Part shown: one piece after another, positions 19,814 to 30,423 of the stretch | Position numbering within the stretch: the stretch's first letter is position 1 | How the letters are laid out: each line of letters begins with the position of its first letter | Origin: Liopterus haemorrhoidalis | Lineage: Eukaryota > Arthropoda > Insecta > Coleoptera > Dytiscidae | Assembly: GCA_963971575.1 (NCBI GenBank) | Contig: OZ020611.1 | Coordinates: 147,276,419-147,340,418, forward strand | Direction: 5' to 3' | Length of the DNA stretch: 64,000 nt | The notes under the pieces: generated by a model | Database searches by the model: none | Seen by the model: only the letters and a program-made list of their open reading frames with translations | Told to the model about the DNA's origin: nothing | Made by a program: the position numbers and the translations under genes

Positions 19814-20966
19814 ACCGACCGTCAACATATATAATACCCTTTTCACACTAGATCTTTAAGATCGGATGTTTAAGTGAATGGATCTTTAAACGCTAATGTG
19901 AAACCGTACGGCCTCGTCTAAACACGACCGATGTTTAAGACAGAGATCTGCCTCTTAAACTTCGCCCGCATTGCCAACTTAATTCCCATTATAAAAAAAT
20001 ACTCCTTGAATTTGTGCTTCTCTTCTTTTATCTATGTTCAGCTGTTATCATTTTATATATCGAGGTGATGAGAAGATTATTTGCGTTATTATTTAAATAA
20101 ATATAAAAAATAAATTTCTCCTAACCTCGATATACAAAATAATGACAGAATAAATTCAAACGATATGAAATTATGTTGGCAATACATACTAGCTTTACAT
20201 GGAGATTTCTTCTTCAAATTAAACATCAAGTGTGAAAGCAAACCGATATTAAACATCGATGAAGTTTAAGTTCAATCGTCTTAAAGATCTAGTATGAAAA
20301 GGGCATAAGGGAGGTATTGTGATCATACCGATTTTGACATTTCGAGATTTCGATGGATCTTCACGAATTGAGGTCCCTACATAACGTTTTGACTATTTTT
20401 AGCATGATGTCTGTCGGTCTGTCTGTCCGTCCGTCTGTCGGTCTGTCCGTCTGTTTGTCCGTCTGTCTGTCCGTCTGTCTGTCCGTCTGTCTGTCCGTCT
20501 GTCCGTCTGTCCGTCTGTCCGTCCGTCCGTCTGTCTGTCCGTCTGTATGTCTGTCTGTCTGTGTACACGTGCAGAGCAAATTAGGCTAAAAGGATTTTTA
20601 TGAAACTGCATATTTAAGCTTTTGACATCCATGACACGAGTTGATCAACTTTTGGTAAAAATCGGTTGACTAGAAATGGGAGTTTACTCGTGTCGATTTT
20701 AGGATTTTTGCGAATATTTAGCAACAGAAAAATATTTCGAAAAAATTTATTTAACAAAAGTTGCTAAGCAATAGCTATCAATTTTTATTTGAGACATTTA
20801 TTGATAAAATGAAAAATTTTTCAAGTCTCAATTTTTTCATACTTATATGTAACGTTTCCAAGGTCATGATAAATAATATCTCTGTTAGAAAATATTAGTT
20901 ATTGCTACTCTGCTGCTAGAAGGTATAACTTTTGATGGCGGTCGGTCCTGTGGTGGCCACAGATGA
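19814..20966 (+). mobile_element. family A (Helentron/DINE-1-like) element, copy 1, interrupted
   Basis: Starts TTTACCGACCGTCAACATAT and ends GGCGGTCGGTCCTG, then TGGTGGCCACAGATGATTTT. Contains the 11-bp subterminal inverted repeat (ACCGACCG.CA / TGGCGGTCGGT) and a central GTCT/GTCC microsatellite at 20413-20563. A 471-bp Harbinger MITE splits it at 19835. The repetitive frames in the microsatellite are not genes. Confidence 0.8.
19835..20305. mobile_element. PIF/Harbinger-type MITE in family A copy 1
   Basis: Terminal repeats TACCCTTTTCACACTAGATC and (reverse complement of right end) TGCCCTTTTCATACTAGATC, flanked by the 3-bp duplication TAA (19832-19834, 20306-20308). Removing it restores CATATATAAGGGAGG, identical to other family A copies. 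A solo end of the same family sits at about 44435-44475. Confidence 0.85.
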
Positions 20967-21045
20967 TTTTCTACTTTTATTGGGGTGTTTTTTACTGACG
21001 AACACAACCCGGTTTTTAGGGTTTTGTGTGCGTAGCTGCCTGCAT

Positions 21046-21199
21046 CAGTGGTTTTCAACCAGGTCGCCGCACCCTGCCGTAGGTTATAAAAAGCTAACTC
21101 CGTAGAATTAATACGGATGTCATACAGAGAAATGAGGGTAGGGCGCCTTGCATTTTTCATATTAATGAGCCATCATCTAAAGAGGGTTAAGTACCACTG
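21046..21199. mobile_element. hAT MITE (CAGTGGTTTTCAACC)
   Basis: 154 bp between CAGTGGTTTTCAACCAGG and GGGTTAAGTACCACTG. The 8-bp flanks do not match, so either the duplication has decayed or the ends belong to a deletion product. Confidence 0.5.
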
Positions 21200-22543
21200 G
21201 TATATTATATAATGAGTGGGATATCAAATGATATCTATTGACAGATAGATTCGCAAACAAAATTTTGTGCTTGAAAAAAATATTTTTACGAGGTTTTTGC
21301 ACAAAATGTGCCTAAAAACTTTTGTCCCGCACTTTATTTCCCAGCAGAGTAGGAAAATGGGGCAAGAAAATAAAATGTGTTTGATTACGTTTAATTTCTA
21401 GACTCCTAAACACGACCCTGTTATCAATTTTCCGAAATTTTGATTGTCTACCCCTTTATTACTGCTGAACACAATTCGGTTGTTAGGGTTTCGCATGCAT
21501 GTCTCCCTGTACCAGTGGTTTTACACCAGTGCCGGATTACCTAATAGGCAGAGTAGGCAGCCGCCTATGAGCCCCGCGTGTTTAGGAGAGAATATCATTG
21601 AAATTCCAGATAAACTCCATTATCAATGAATCAATAGTGACTGCTACATTTGGAAGCAGTTTAACTGCCAGCGATGTCCTTAACTATTGCAATACAGCCA
21701 TCTTTTGCTCCCGAAATGAAGATGCTACAAGCATAAAAGAAGAGGTTCTGAATCTTTTGAAAGGCGAGTCTGGTGGTGACAAAATTGTTTAGAAATCTAA
21801 TAACTGTCACTGTTTTAACTGGATCTTCCCAAGGAAATCCAGCTTTCATTCCTAGGATTGGCAGTTTCCAGTCAAACTGGTATTTTCCATAATGATTAAT
21901 AAATCGCAAGGTCAAACCCTGGACAAGGAGGGAGTTTACCTGCCCAATGCAGTGTTAAACCATGGACAACTCTACGTAGCCTTTTCACGTATACGTAGCG
22001 TTGCCACCTCTTGGCTGTCAAAATCCGGGAGATGAAAAAAAAAAAAAAACAATATCAATTTTCATAACTTTTTATTTTATTTTGAACTTATATTTTGTAT
22101 TTGATCGTACGGATTTCAAAATATCTGGTCTGGAACTAACAAATTTAAAAAACTCTTTGCAGTCCATTTTAAAATTGAAGAACGTTAGGATTTCTGCCTT
22201 GACATGTTCGTCATTTAAACGGTTTCTTTCCTTAGTCCATATATCGAATACTATACTAAAAACACGCTCGCAGGCAGCGTTTGATACAGGTATAGACAAA
22301 ACGATTGAAACTACTTTCTTCCACATATTTCCAACTCTATTTTCGACTGTTGAGAAAAATTTTGCCCACCTCAGATCCACTCTTACATTTGATTTAACAA
22401 TGCTGTCTTGAACCTCCCGCAAAATGCAGAAATCTTCATAAAGTTTATTTTCATCAAAAGTGTTCTTTAAATCAATGGCCAAGTCTATCAAAGAATCCCA
22501 GGTAATCGGTTTTTTCATTGAAAGTATGCTCAATTTACTATAC

Positions 22544-23439
22544 CAGGGCTTCTTAAACTTTTTCATATAGCGACCCCCTTCAAACCTAGGAAATTTTAAA
22601 CGACCCACCATGTAATGAAATTAATATTGACCGTAGATGTAGGTGTAATATCGCGACATTGTAGAATCTACCTGGTAGATTCTAAAACATTTTTACCGAC
22701 CGCCAACATATATAAAGGAGGTATTGTGATCATACCGATTTTGACATTTCGAGATTTCGATGGATCTTCACGAATTGAGGTCCCTACATAACGTTTTGAC
22801 TATTTTTAGCATGATGTCTGTCGGTCTGTCTGACCGTCCGTCCGTCCGTCCGTCCGTCCGTCCGTCCGTCCGTCCGTCTGTCTGTGTACACGTGCAGAGC
22901 AAATTCGGCTAAAAGGATTTTTATGAAACTGCATATTTAAGCTTTTGATATCAATGGCATGAGTTGATCAACTTTTGGTAAAAATCGGTTGACTAGAAAT
23001 TGGAGTTTATTCGTGTCGATTTTAATATTTTTGCGAATATTTAGCAACAGAAAAATATTTTGAAAAAAATTATTTAAAAAAAGTTGCTATAAATGCAATA
23101 AGTAATAACTTTTATTTGAGACGTTTTTTGATAAAACGAAAAATTTCGAATAATTTCTGTAAAATTTTTCGAAATTTTTTCCAAGTCTCTATTTTTTCAT
23201 ACATATATGTAACGTTTCCTTGGTCATGATAAATAATATCTCTGTTAGAAAATATTAGGAACTTATATCTACTCTGCTGCTAGAATTTATTTTATGCAAG
23301 TACTTTATAATGGTGGTCGGTCCTGTGGTGGCCACAGCTGATTTTTTATTATTACCCAAAAGTAGCAGATTTTTGCGACCCCCCTTCAGTAGCCTCGAGA
23401 CCCCCCAGGGGGTCGGGACCCACAGTTTAAGAAGCCCTG
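22544..23439. mobile_element. hAT MITE inserted in the hAT transposase relic
   Basis: Termini CAGGGCTTCTTAAACT / AGTTTAAGAAGCCCTG with a perfect 8-bp duplication TACTATAC (22536-22543, 23440-23447). Subterminal GCGACCCCC / GGGGGTCG sequence. It hosts family A copy 2. Confidence 0.93.
22695..23341 (+). mobile_element. family A element, copy 2
   Basis: Starts ACCGACCGCCAACATATATA, has the microsatellite at 22816-22884, and ends GGTCGGTCCTG with TGGTGGCCACAGCTGA. T-runs flank both ends. Innermost layer of the nest. Confidence 0.85.
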
Positions 23440-24246
23440 TACTATACTCTGAGTTTTCGAAATCATACCATTTTTTCAGGTAATCTAAACATCTCTCAAA
23501 GAAAATGTCTGCGTCTTTATAAAACGTAGCCTTGTCCGTTTCATTTATTTTGTTTAAAAGATCTTTGACTGAACTACCAAAAAATTTGTCATTTTTGTTA
23601 TTTTTCGGCGGATTTCAAGCATAACATCGTGCAATTCTGTGCATTACGGGAGAGTAATATTTATTTTAAATTCCTTCCGGGAGCCGGGAGATTTTAATTT
23701 TCAGGGCTCAATTCCGGGAGAGGTGGGAACCCTACGTGTACGCCGTGCGATGGACGTTAAGGTGCAGGGCATAACCAATTGGAGCAATAATGGGAAACTC
23801 CTAGAGCAATCTGAATCTTTTTTTATAAAAAATGTAGTTTTTAAAGAAGTTTTGTGGTGTGTTTGTCAACAAACTAACATAACTTAACTTTTTTTAAACT
23901 TTTTATTATAATTTTTTCCTGTAATTATTAAATATGAATAACCTAAGTTGCTGTTTAACATGAGCAGTAACTCCATATTAATATCTGTTTCTGCAATCTG
24001 TGACAAAGATGGCTTAAATATTCGCTACCCTTTATAATTGTTTTACAGATGTTTATAGTTTCTTTTTATGATCAGTTTATTTCCTTTGCCTAACTGGGCA
24101 TTTACTTGACAATTTATTATATTTAGAAAGAAAGCTAGGTATATGACTTATCAATAAACGCCACCACTGTTCTTATATTGTACTGAGAGTGTCTTTTTAA
24201 TTTGGTGATTACCTTTACCCCGTCGAATGACGGGCTTTTCTTCTAG

Positions 24247-25036
24247 TAATATATATATATATGCTATAGATTATTTGCTAATATTTATCAGGCATTAAGG
24301 AAACATAATTTTTGCTGATAAATATTGTTATGAAAAAAAGAAATTAAAAAAAAATGTTGTTATAAGATTTAAAAAATTTATGTTAAAAACGTCGTACTCC
24401 ATGTCATGTACTTTGATCGTTCAGCTGTCAGTTACTCCGCTGATATTGCAAATGTATCGTAGCAGATTATTTATAATTGGATTTTATAATTTACTTGGTT
24501 TTGACATTGATTAAAAATTCATCAATGTGAATTAGAAAGTAAAAATCTAGAATAGGGCCCGCAAACTACAAAATATTTTGATAGATGGCAAATCAGTACG
24601 ATTCGTACATCATCAGTGATATTGAAACGGTGGTTTCTCGAATAGGACAAGAGTTTTTAAAGATTATTTCGAGCCTTTAAAGTTTTTTTGTTCTAACCTT
24701 TTACTAACCTAACCCAATTACCAATTTTTCAGGTGCATAGTAGTTTATATTGGTTCTCTTAGCCGTACTACGGTTTTTGTGCCACTGCATGACACAGCGT
24801 TGTCTTTAAAACCAAACCCCAAAGAATATTTGGGTATATTCTTTACTAATAAGTATATAATTTTTCTACGAAAAATTTTTATTTTGTGACATTTATTAAA
24901 AATTATTAGTCAATAATTATTATTAATATTCAGTAACAATTATTAGCATTTATCGGGGACGTAAAGTACAGCCCCTCAAGGCTCACGGTTCGGGTGTTAA
25001 TGTTAATCAAATAGATGTCTCCTTTAAGTTTAAAAA
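24247..25036. other. AT-rich intergenic sequence
   Basis: (AT)n at about 24248-24262. A 31-codon frame starting MANQYDSYI at 24585 has no supporting context. CTAACCCAATTACCAATTTT at about 24710 resembles a foldback arm seen at 6050. No gene. Confidence 0.45.
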
Positions 25037-25686
25037 TCAGCTGTGGCTACCACAGGACCGATCGCCATCACAAAGTACTTGTATAAAATACATTCTAGCA
25101 GCAGAGTAGAAATAACTTAGTCCAATATTTTCTAACAGAGATATTGTTTATCATGACCATGGAAACGTTACATATAAGTATGAAAAAATTGAGACTTTGA
25201 AAATTTCGATTTTTTTTTTTCATTTTATCGAAAAATGTCTCATAAAAATTGTTAGCTATTGCTTTTGTAGCAACTTTTGTTAAATAATTTTTTTTGAAAT
25301 ATTTTTCTGTTGTGAAATATTCGCAAAAATCTTAAAATCGACATGAGTAAATTCCCATTTTTAACCGATTTTTACCAAAAGTTGATAAACTCGTGCCATT
25401 GATGTCAGAAGCTTAAATATGAAGTTTCATAAAAATCCTTTAAGCGGAATTTGCTCTGCACTTGTACACAGACAGACAGACAGACGGACGGACGGACAGA
25501 CGGACGGACGGACAGACGGACGGACGGACAGACGGACGGACGGACGTACAGACAGACCGACAGACATCATACTAAAAATAGTCAAAACGTTATGTAGGGA
25601 TCTCAATTCGTGGAGATCCATCGAAATCTCGAAATGTCAAAATCGGTATGATCACAATATCTCCTTTATATATGTTGGCGGTCGGT
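25037..25686 (-). mobile_element. family A element, copy 3
   Basis: Minus orientation, from ACCGACCGCCAACATATATA at the right edge to CCACAGCTGATTTTTA at the left edge. Central microsatellite of about 90 bp (GACAGACGGACGGACG). Confidence 0.85.
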
Positions 25687-26224
25687 AAAAAGTAGGTACT
25701 CTAATGGGTAATGAGTAGAATTTTAATTGGTCATTGCATATTCAGGTTCGATCTCTACTCATCACTAGAGTGCGGCTAAGTTAGGTCTTAATACCTTTTC
25801 ATAATTTCATACTTAATTTGAAAAACTCCCATTGTTCTTTCAAATTTAATAGGAATAAAATGTATTAACTCCTAAAGTGAACGGACAAAATAAATGTTAA
25901 AATTGTGTTAAAATCAGTGGCGTATCTAAGGGCGCTTTATGGGGCTGCAGTCCTTCTTAACAATTTTTAAATATGTAGTTTTCAGTCACAAAAATCGATG
26001 ACCAGAGTATATAAAGTAATGTTAGTGCACTGTGCAGGTATTTTATTGTGTTAAGTTGTAGTACGGTCCATCAGTATCAGCCGCAAAAGTCTCTTCGCGT
26101 TATTTTTTCTTTTTGTAACATTCACGATATTTTTAAGTCCCCATTTCATAAATATCTGGATATGCTTCTAGTTAAAATCATTCATATCAAGCGCCAAAAT
26201 ATTTTAATGTGTTCAGTTATATAT
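25687..26224. other. intergenic sequence
   Basis: A hAT-type end CAGTGGCGTATCTAAGGGCG begins at about 25915. No gene. Confidence 0.45.
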
Positions 26225-26957
26225 TATAATATAATAATAATTTATTTATTTAAATATCATACAACATATCATAGTACATAATAGCATAACAAAAAAAAAA
26301 AAAATAATAATAATAGATACATAATAAATACTATTGATATTTAAAAAGGAATGTATTCATAAATAAATATGATTTTCAATACATCCATATAAAAAAAAAA
26401 AAACACTTTAAAAATAATTATAATGCAAAGCCATGGTTATTATTAGTATTACTATTTAATTACAAAACTTTGGTACGAATTAGACAAAAATTATAGATAG
26501 ATATAACAATACTATAGAACGATATTATATATATATATATATATTTTTTTCTTTTTTCCGTTTTTTATTTACAATAATTTATTGCATTATTTATATAATA
26601 TTCATAATAACAATAACAATGATAATACTATGTCACATAAACAAAAACAAACAGAAGGTACATTATGCCAAACAATTATTTAACAGTTTATTTTTTAATT
26701 GATTTCGAAACAATTAATATTTAGCTGTTTATAATCATTTAGTATTTCATTGTAAATATTTGCCACCTGATACTTAAAACAAACCTTAAAATTTTCTGAT
26801 CTATGTTTTGGTATTATTATCACATTTTTAGAGCGAGTATTTTTAGAATGCACTTCTTTTCTATAAGTGATTTTAGAGCTTAGGTAAGAAGGTACTCCTG
26901 TTTTTATTATTTTGTGATACAAGCAGCTTTGGTGCAGTAACCTACGTTGATCCCACC

Positions 26958-27594
26958 TAAGGCCGCGAACATACAGAAAGCTGGTAAATCAGCGCTGACA
27001 AACGGTACCGAAAACAAGCGTACTGGGTTACTGGTTGAGCACACGCTAAACGCTGATATTGCATGTGACACTGAGAGATGACATAACCTATACATTGAAG
27101 TTTTTATTTATTTTTCCTATTTATCGTACATTTTTTAATTATATTGGCCTAGCATAGAGTGAACGCTAGTTTTGAAAGTGTATAGCTACTCTTTCGTATA
27201 TTGGCTCAATTATATGTTGAAATAAGTGAATATGGCGAGTACGGATTAATCATTGGATGAGTTGTTTCTAACAGAGTCACTATATTTAAAAATGGAACCA
27301 AAAAGAATAGGTATACATGCAATAAACCAAAAGAGATGTAAATATGGGAAATACCACCACACTTTTCCTCAATTAAAAGAAGATGATGCAAGATTTTTTT
27401 GTTTCGGCGTTGACAACAAGCTGCTTAAACTGCTTAAACGTTTCGGTAAGCGGGTAGCCGACACCTACCGGCGCCGAACAGTACACAGCGTGTGCGGTTA
27501 TGTTTAAAAACATGGACAAATACTGTGGCAGTGGACAAATCAGCGCTTCTTGCCAGTAAAGCCGATGCCGGCTTTCTGTATGTTCGCGGCCTTA
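26958..27594. mobile_element. inverted-repeat element inserted in the LINE
   Basis: Terminal repeats TAAGGCCGCGAACATACAG on both sides, about 24 bp. Flanks CCCACC / ACCACC (26952-26957, 27595-27600). Excising it restores the LINE reading frame exactly. The superfamily is uncertain: the internal ORF suggests Harbinger, but a 3-bp duplication is not evident. Confidence 0.8.
27253..27507 (+). pseudogene. fragment resembling a Harbinger transposase N-terminus
   Basis: Inside the element, KYGKYHHTFPQLKEDDARFF (about 27336-27395) resembles the conserved start of PIF/Harbinger DDE nucleases (GE-H.L...LR.D..RF..YFRM). The frame then degenerates into terminal-repeat sequence. It is too short to act. 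Confidence 0.45.
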
Positions 27595-27844
27595 ACCACC
27601 TTACTTCTGTGATTTTATTTCGAACAGAGAACACACGAGGTATATTAAATGCATAACGAACACACTGATTTTGGATACGCTGGAGTCTGTTTTTGTTTGT
27701 TTCTGTTAAATAAGGTCCATATGTAGTATCACAATAATTGAGTTTGGAGAGCACTAATGAGTCTGTTAAGCGGAGTTTGATTGTTGTGGGAATTAGCTTC
27801 TTATATTGATAAAGACACTTTAATTTAAACAATGAGTCTCTCAC

Positions 27845-28010
27845 AAGCTTGTTTACGTTTATGCGTATGTCACTTTCTTAAAATTGTGAATATGTTTGTG
27901 GAACAATTGCACAAACAAGAAACTGTCTTGAAATGTGTCTACAAATCAAAGTAAAAAGCTTTACAAGTTGATTGAACCGATGTAGAGATACATTTTTGAC
28001 ATTGGTTAGT
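27845..28010. repeat. family F repeat, copy 1
   Basis: TTTCTTAAAATTGTGAATAT, then AACTGTCTTGAAATGTG, then GTTGAACCGATGTA-like sequence, shared with 28785-28920. Confidence 0.65.
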
Positions 28011-28072
28011 TAATATCGTTTCATTATTTTAATCATTATCGTTGACGATTGAATGTAATTTATTTTTTGGAA

Positions 28073-28784
28073 ATCTATACTAATATATAAATTAGTTCGT
28101 TTATGTGTATGTATGTATGTTCTATAAAGTTGGCAGTATTGATTAAAAAAAATATATATATATCAGTGGGTTCATAGCATCTTTAATGGTAAAATAGGCC
28201 CAATAATTTTTTTTTATGATTTTTAGGGTACCTGCATTTTTTTTAAATTGTTCAAACCAAGCAAAATGTTTAAAATCCTATGGCAATAATTCCCTAAAAC
28301 ATAAATGTTTAGAACTCTGTAACTATTTATCCTACGATGTGCCTAAGTAATGTGCACCAACATGTTCATAAAATCTTATGGCATGCTGAAGCCTCTTTTA
28401 AACAAACTAAGAGACATTTAGACGATCTGCCTGAGATCAGCATGTTTAGTGCTTTGCTCACGGAGTGCAGAGTGTGTGATAGCCACGGGTTGCAAAGGGA
28501 GAGATGAAGCTTGGCATTTAAGCTAGTCAGTGCTAAATAAAAATTTAAAAGATGCCAAAGTTTAGATGTAAAAACTACACCTATGAGACATTTTAGAAAT
28601 TTATTTTAGAGCCTAAGAACATCCTTACTCTAGGTATTAAATAAAAGCTCAATAAGCGTAGGTTAAGGAACAAAATATAATTTCGAAAAAACTTTTTATT
28701 TCAATATTATAGTCAAAAATATTATAATATATTAATAATTGAAAAAAAGAATGGTGCAATGAAAATAGTGGGAACTGAAATAGC
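28073..28784 (+). mobile_element. Helitron 5' end and body (copy 1)
   Basis: TCTATACTAATATATAAATT after an A is a typical insect Helitron 5' terminus. The following 500 bp (GCAAAATGTTTAAAATCCTA, ACATAAATGTTTAGAAC, TGTGCACCAACATGTTCATA) recur at 58328-58560. No CTAG end was identified on this copy. Confidence 0.55.
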
Positions 28785-28920
28785 TTTCTTAAAATTGTGA
28801 ATATGAATATGGTACAATTGTCCAAACAAGTAACTGTCTTGAAATGTGCCTACTAATCAAAATAAAAACTTAATACTGAATGGTTGAACCGATGTAAACA
28901 TACATTTTTAATGGCATAAA
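28785..28920. repeat. family F repeat, copy 2
   Basis: Second copy of 27845-28010. The segment just before (28640-28730) also recurs at about 40976-41060. Confidence 0.6.
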
Positions 28921-30423
28921 GCACAACCGGAAAATATTATGTGTCCCATTCTTTATATAAGTTATCATCATCTAATATGGCCGATCTTTACTCATCAGTT
29001 CTAATATTTAATAAAAATTAATGACCCGCGAAAAATTATTTTTGAAGTTAACTATGTAGAATAAACTTGTAGGAAATTATAGCAGCGAATAACATTTTCC
29101 TAATAATCCTATGGAATTTTGTTTTGATACTTCCTTCATAGTTTTGATAATTACATTCTTTTTCGTCTTTGAGATAAGGATTAGTTATTCTTGGTGTTTT
29201 AAGTGTAAATTGTAATAAGAGGAGTTAAATTTTGATAAGATAAGAGTCTAATGTGTTGAGATTTCTGGAACATAATAAAACACTGTTATGTACTTTCTCA
29301 GAAAACATGTTTAAATTTACATTTTGCTCGGACAAAAATCCAATCTTCAACACATATGTTAAGGCGGTGCACAACCCTATAGTTTTCAATACTTTTTTAG
29401 ACAAAACTAATATTCAGAAATAAAATTAATAACAATCTATGTATCAAAATTTTCAGAGGCATTTTTATCTATCTAATAGAATGTTTTTAACTGTAGAATA
29501 AACTGTTATGTAATTGTAAATAAGCAAATTGCGTTATAGACGCCATCTTGTAAACCAATCGACGCAAATTTGCGTACGATGCGGCAAATTGTAGCTAAAG
29601 CTTCCTTCTACATATATGTTTTAAGCTATTTCGCTCTATTGTGAAAACTACTTATAGTTATTGTACTTGGTAATCTATTTTTGTCGCCATCTTGAATCTG
29701 CCGCGATTCTCAAAATAGGTGTTACAAGTAAAAATGATTAAATATTTGTGAAGAATACGTGTACCAAGTGGCATTCCATTATAATCAAGTATAATATTTT
29801 TCGACGAAGGTTCTAAACTACAAGTAATCAAGTCGAAAAAAATGTTGACGTATTATTTGAACAACAAAACTATGTAAATATAAAAATTATTCGAATCCCG
29901 CAAATAGATTTAAAAAATTAGAGAACAATATCGCTGATGTCTATTTTTAAGTTATTGAGCGATAATATTTTTACAATAAATGTCTCTACAATTAAAAATA
30001 TCTTATTAGATAGATAAAAATTCGGTGCAAAATTTAATGTATAGATGTATAGATAGACTAATTTTATTTCAGATTGTTAGTTTTGTATAAGAAATTGGTA
30101 ACCTCTGGGGGTTATACGCAGCCTTAAAAGTGTTCTTCGTTATGGAGCTGAGGTATGGAGGATAAAACACAATCAAATTGCCGACCTTTTAATACTTTTG
30201 TAGGTCTAATCATGAAAACCTTTTACCGGCACTTGTTTCTTGTGTGTGCGGTAGAAACTGTGAAACGGCTGGACCTAGAAACATGAAATCTCGTTTATTA
30301 CCAATCAAAAAAACACCGACATAAAATTTTTAATGTAGACAAATTGAGAAGTCATTTAAACATGAAAAATGCATGAAGTACTTATCGCGGGTACTGACTT
30401 ACCAAAATCTCAAGTGCAGGTTG
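28921..30423. other. AT-rich intergenic sequence
   Basis: No gene. Short recurrent words such as CGCCATCTTG occur twice (29542, 29691), but no repeat structure was resolved. Confidence 0.45.

Larger units (their letters stand above)
22072..23590 (-). pseudogene. hAT transposase, C-terminal dimerisation region, interrupted
   Basis: Upstream of the MITE, 23590-23448 on the minus strand reads DKFFGSSVKDLLNKINETD and ERCLDYLKKWYDFENSEY. Downstream, from 22543, it continues in frame with SKLSILSMKKPITWDSL and ends with SIPVSNAACERVFSIV and KERNRLNDEHVKAEILTFF, the conserved hAT dimerisation (hATC) signature. Removing the MITE plus one copy of its TACTATAC duplication joins the frame exactly. The N-terminal BED finger and catalytic core are absent, so the element was already internally deleted. 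A hAT transposase would cut and paste elements with matching ends. Confidence 0.88.
21996..23734 (-). mobile_element. hAT element inserted in the Helitron helicase
   Basis: Termini TAGCGTTGCCACCTCT and (reverse complement of right end) TAGGGTTCCCACCTCT, flanked by an 8-bp duplication CGTATACG / CGTGTACG (21988-21995, 23735-23742; one change). It contains a hAT transposase relic on the minus strand and a nested MITE. Confidence 0.85.
21590..23850 (+). pseudogene. Helitron Pif1-like helicase, C-terminal part, split
   Basis: In frame pieces: SIVTATFGSSLTASDVLNY and CSRNEDATSIKEEVLNLLKG (about 21621-21770), [20 protein letters not shown] (about 21795-21856), then [17 protein letters not shown] and [11 protein letters not shown] (about 21897-21990). 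The last is helicase motif VI. The frame is cut by the hAT insertion at 21996 and continues after 23742 with VKVQ and GKLLEQSESFFIKNVVFKEV, the usual Helitron C-terminus. Frameshifts at about 21625 and 21790 and an internal deletion before motif VI disable it. The Rep nuclease half and helicase motifs I-V are missing. The protein would unwind DNA during rolling-circle transposition. Confidence 0.85.
19451..24246 (+). mobile_element. Helitron remnant carrying nested insertions
   Basis: The left edge (AATATATATATAAAATCGCT, then GTCAGATGTCCTTCCAGAGG) looks like a Helitron 5' region. Helicase coding sequence lies on the plus strand (21590-21987, 23743-23850). The right end is a stem-loop CCCGTC-GAAT-GACGGG (24219-24234) plus CTTTTCTT and CTAG|T at 24243-24247. 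A 55-bp segment (GACTCCTAAA.ACGA.CCTG) is repeated at about 19706 and 21401. Inserted into it are family A copy 1 with a Harbinger MITE, a hAT MITE at 21046, and the hAT nest 21996-23734. Confidence 0.65.
26225..27844 (-). pseudogene. non-LTR retrotransposon, C-terminal part and 3' tail
   Basis: On the minus strand from 27844: LRLTDSLVLSKLNYCDTTYG, NRLQRIQNQCVRYAFNIP and RNKITEVRW. After the nested MITE (26958-27594) is removed, the frame continues DQRRLLHQSCLYHKIIKTG, VPSYLSSKITYRKEVHSKNT and FKVCFKYQVANIYNEI. This is the thumb-to-C-terminal region of a jockey/CR1-type reverse transcriptase protein. A 3' UTR follows and ends in AATAAATAAATTATTATT at about 26226-26260. The catalytic YADD part and endonuclease are missing (5' truncation). 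Confidence 0.85.

Noticed and set aside
20353..20632. Four overlapping 60-80-codon frames of Arg/Thr/Asp or Ser/Val/Cys repeats (also at 25419-25688, 45290-45523, 46369-46614)
   Set aside because: They are translations of the GTCT/GTCC microsatellite inside family A elements, open in several frames at once; no codon bias or start context.
21046..21199. Assigning an 8-bp target duplication to this hAT MITE
   Set aside because: The flanking 8-mers (GCCTGCAT and GTATATTA) do not match.
22001..22411. 136-codon plus-strand ORF
   Set aside because: It is the antisense shadow of the hAT transposase relic, which has clear homology on the minus strand.
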